NCBI GenBank assembly: GCA_937873105.1
Contig: CALMWD010000205.1
Location: forward strand, 1-6,615
Length of the DNA stretch: 6,615 nucleotides
Source: an uncultured Rhodanobacteraceae bacterium
Lineage (GTDB): Bacteria > Pseudomonadota > Gammaproteobacteria > Xanthomonadales > Ahniellaceae
Direction: 5' to 3'
Shown one piece after another: positions 5,478-6,615 of this stretch. Position 1 is the first letter of the stretch. Each line of letters opens with the position of its first letter. The translations under genes were made by a program, and so were the position numbers. The notes beneath the pieces are model-generated. The model was not told the origin of the DNA, searched no databases, and saw only the letters and a program-made list of their open reading frames with translations.

Positions 5478-6170
5478 ATGAACGCTTCCGCCCTCGCGCC
5501 GCTGTCGAACATCGTCTGGCACAGCCTCGACGGATCGCAATCGCACCTGTCCGCCGGCAGCGGGCGCATCCGCCGCTTCGCGCCCGGTTTCTCGCAACTG
5601 ATCGGCGCGCGTGAACGCGAGGCGCCCGCGTTCGACGACCTGGTGCCCTATTGCGCCCCGGACGAGCGCTTCTATGTGCTCGGATGGCTGGGCGCGCCGC
5701 CGCCGGGATGGCGAGTCGATGTCGATGCCGAGGTCGATCAGCTGGTCTGGGAGCGCCCGGCGCCGGACGCGATGGACACGCATGATCTGGTCCGCCTGGG
5801 TCCCTCGCACGTGGCGCGCATGATCGCGCTGACCGAACTCACGCATCCCGGACCCTTCGCCGAACGCACCATCGAGTTCGGCGAGTACTACGGCATTCTT
5901 GACGGCGAGCGTCTTCTGGCCATGGCCGGCGAGCGCATGCACGCCGGCCGGCTGCGCGAGATCAGTGCGGTGTGCACGCATCCGGACGCGCAGGGCCGCG
6001 GTCTTGCGCGGCGGCTGATGAACCGGTTGTTGCGCCTGCAGATCGCCCGCGGCCAGATCCCGTTCCTGCACGTCATGGCCGACAACAGCCACGCCCGCGC
6101 CATGTACGAGCGCATGGGCTTCCGCCACCACCAGCGCCTGGCCTGCCGGGTGGTATCGCGCGCCGGTTAG
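5478..6170 (+). CDS. GNAT-family N-acetyltransferase with an extra N-terminal domain
   Basis: A complete 230-residue cytoplasmic protein. The catalytic GNAT domain spans about 102-225: THDLVRLGPSHVARMIALTE (101-120), GEYYGILDGERLLAMAGERM (135-154), and motif A as EISAVCTHPDAQGRGLARRL (161-180). In motif A, Q172-G-R-G175-L-A177 fits the Q/R-x-x-G-x-G/A loop that binds acetyl-CoA pyrophosphate. Motif B follows as FLHVMADNSHARAMYERMGF (196-215), with Asn203 and Tyr210 in the usual places for the FR47-like branch. The first 100 residues, with RRFAPGFSQLIGARE and YCAPDERFYVLGWLG, precede it and may be a degenerate GNAT half, as in two-domain acetyltransferases. The substrate cannot be told: amino group of a small molecule, an amino acid or a protein are all possible. 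It has no Shine-Dalgarno sequence and a -10 box just before the ATG. Its TAG overlaps the stop of the lipoprotein gene on the other strand. Confidence 0.92.
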   Translation: MNASALAPLSNIVWHSLDGSQSHLSAGSGRIRRFAPGFSQLIGAREREAPAFDDLVPYCAPDERFYVLGWLGAPPPGWRVDVDAEVDQLVWERPAPDAMDTHDLVRLGPSHVARMIALTELTHPGPFAERTIEFGEYYGILDGERLLAMAGERMHAGRLREISAVCTHPDAQGRGLARRLMNRLLRLQIARGQIPFLHVMADNSHARAMYERMGFRHHQRLACRVVSRAG

Positions 6171-6568
6171 GGCAGGATGCGTTGCAGGCGCACGCCGTCG
6201 ACGGTCATGGTCCACTCGCCGTCGGCTTCGTGCGGCGGAACGGTGACGTCGAAGCGCGTGCTCATGAAGCCGACGCCGACCGTGAAATCGTCGCCGTCGA
6301 AGGACTGCAGCGGACCGCTGACCGAGGTCTTGGACATGCCCTCGGTGCGCCAGTATTCGACGCGGCCGTCGCGGGTAATCAGCAAGGACATGTCCGGCGC
6401 CCGCCATTCGCCGACATAGTCGGATTTGTCCTCCGGAACGGCGATGCCGCAGGCAGCGAGCAGGGCGCAGAGGACAGCAACGACGACCCGGCCGCAGCGA
6501 AGGGCGAGGCGCCGTGGCGAACGGCTGCGCTCGCCCCCGATCGGGACGGCCGGCATCGTTCGGCTCAT
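6167..6568 (-). CDS. Small hypothetical lipoprotein
   Basis: A 133-residue protein starting at ATG 6568-6566, which overlaps the TGA of the upstream gene (ATGA), so translational coupling is likely. There is no clear Shine-Dalgarno sequence of its own; ATG 6556 (residue 5) is an alternative. A long basic n-region (about 27 residues with Arg14, Arg16, Arg19 and Arg20) precedes the hydrophobic VVVAVLCALLAA and a lipobox L37-A-A-C40. Cys40 would be lipidated; Gly41 after it does not signal inner-membrane retention, so outer-membrane sorting is expected. The mature part of about 94 residues reads YVGEWRAPDMSLLITRDGRVEYWR, then GPLQSFDGDDFTVGVG and DGEWTMTVDGVRLQR. It looks like a small all-beta domain with a GxW-type opening, as in lipocalin-like folds, but I cannot name the family. 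It lacks the IFxxGFE tail. Its TAA (6169-6167) is interleaved with the stop of the acetyltransferase gene. Confidence 0.85.
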   Translation of the reverse strand: MSRTMPAVPIGGERSRSPRRLALRCGRVVVAVLCALLAACGIAVPEDKSDYVGEWRAPDMSLLITRDGRVEYWRTEGMSKTSVSGPLQSFDGDDFTVGVGFMSTRFDVTVPPHEADGEWTMTVDGVRLQRILP

Positions 6569-6615
6569 TCGAAGCCGTCGGCGAAGATGTCGCGCAGATT
6601 GGGCACGTCGATCTG
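6565..6615 (-). CDS. C-terminal end of an upstream gene carrying an IFxxGFE tail (partial)
   Basis: Only the last 16 codons and TGA (6567-6565) lie in the window. The frame reads QIDVPNLRDIFADGFE. Evidence that it is real: the TGA overlaps the lipoprotein ATG in the classic ATGA arrangement, codon third positions are G/C-rich (one AAT and the final GAA are the exceptions), and the terminal residues match the end of the beta-helix protein 2 kb away. The main body of the protein is outside the window, so its function is unknown. By analogy I expect an exported protein with a signal peptide. It probably forms an operon with the lipoprotein gene. Confidence 0.72.
   Translation of the reverse strand, partial: QIDVPNLRDIFADGFE
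6568..6591 (-). other. C-terminal tail DIFADGFE of the partial gene
   Basis: The last eight codons before TGA. Aligned with the beta-helix protein end, DAIFRNQFE, it shares D, IF, an acidic/amide residue and the terminal FE, with Gly in place of Gln. The GFE form is probably the commoner version. The proposed role as a sorting tag is inference. Confidence 0.55.

Noticed and set aside
4663..5481. 272-codon plus-strand frame opposite the DUF3592-like gene
   Set aside because: Antisense shadow with no domain; it would also run across the promoter and start of the acetyltransferase gene.

Overview
The window is GC-rich DNA in which every third codon position is strongly G/C biased. Protein similarity by eye points to a gammaproteobacterium of the Xanthomonadales/Lysobacterales, perhaps Rhodanobacteraceae (Dokdonella-like). 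The support is the style of the ECF sigma factor, the POT transporter of the 'GNEACERFSFYGMRN' type, and secreted proteins that end in an IFxxGFE-like tail. This placement is recognition from memory, not a search result.

Layout from left to right: (1) the N-terminal part of an ECF-type sigma factor on the minus strand, running off the left edge; (2) divergent from it, a DUF2062 membrane protein on the plus strand; (3) a small cupin (DUF861-like) protein on the minus strand, whose stop codon abuts that of the DUF2062 gene; (4) divergent from the cupin, a complete POT/PTR-family peptide:proton symporter on the plus strand. The intergenic region between 3 and 4 holds a perfect 17-bp palindrome midway between candidate promoters. 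(5) A secreted right-handed beta-helix protein with a choice-of-anchor Q-like C-terminus on the plus strand; (6) a two-helix DUF3592-like membrane protein on the minus strand, convergent with 5; (7) divergent from 6, a GNAT acetyltransferase on the plus strand with a promoter that predicts a leaderless mRNA; (8) a small lipoprotein on the minus strand whose stop overlaps that of 7; (9) the last 16 codons of another minus-strand gene, whose TGA overlaps the ATG of 8.

The genes do not form one pathway; this is mostly a series of single-gene transcription units in alternating orientation. Likely functional links are POT plus cupin (shared divergent control region) and gene 9 plus the lipoprotein (ATGA overlap, so one operon). 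The most notable observation is that the beta-helix protein and the truncated gene 9 end in nearly the same short tail (DAIFRNQFE and DIFADGFE). This suggests a C-terminal sorting or anchoring tag used by this lineage. No RNA genes, insertion sequences, CRISPR arrays or prophage features are visible, and no gene-free stretch exceeds 172 bases.
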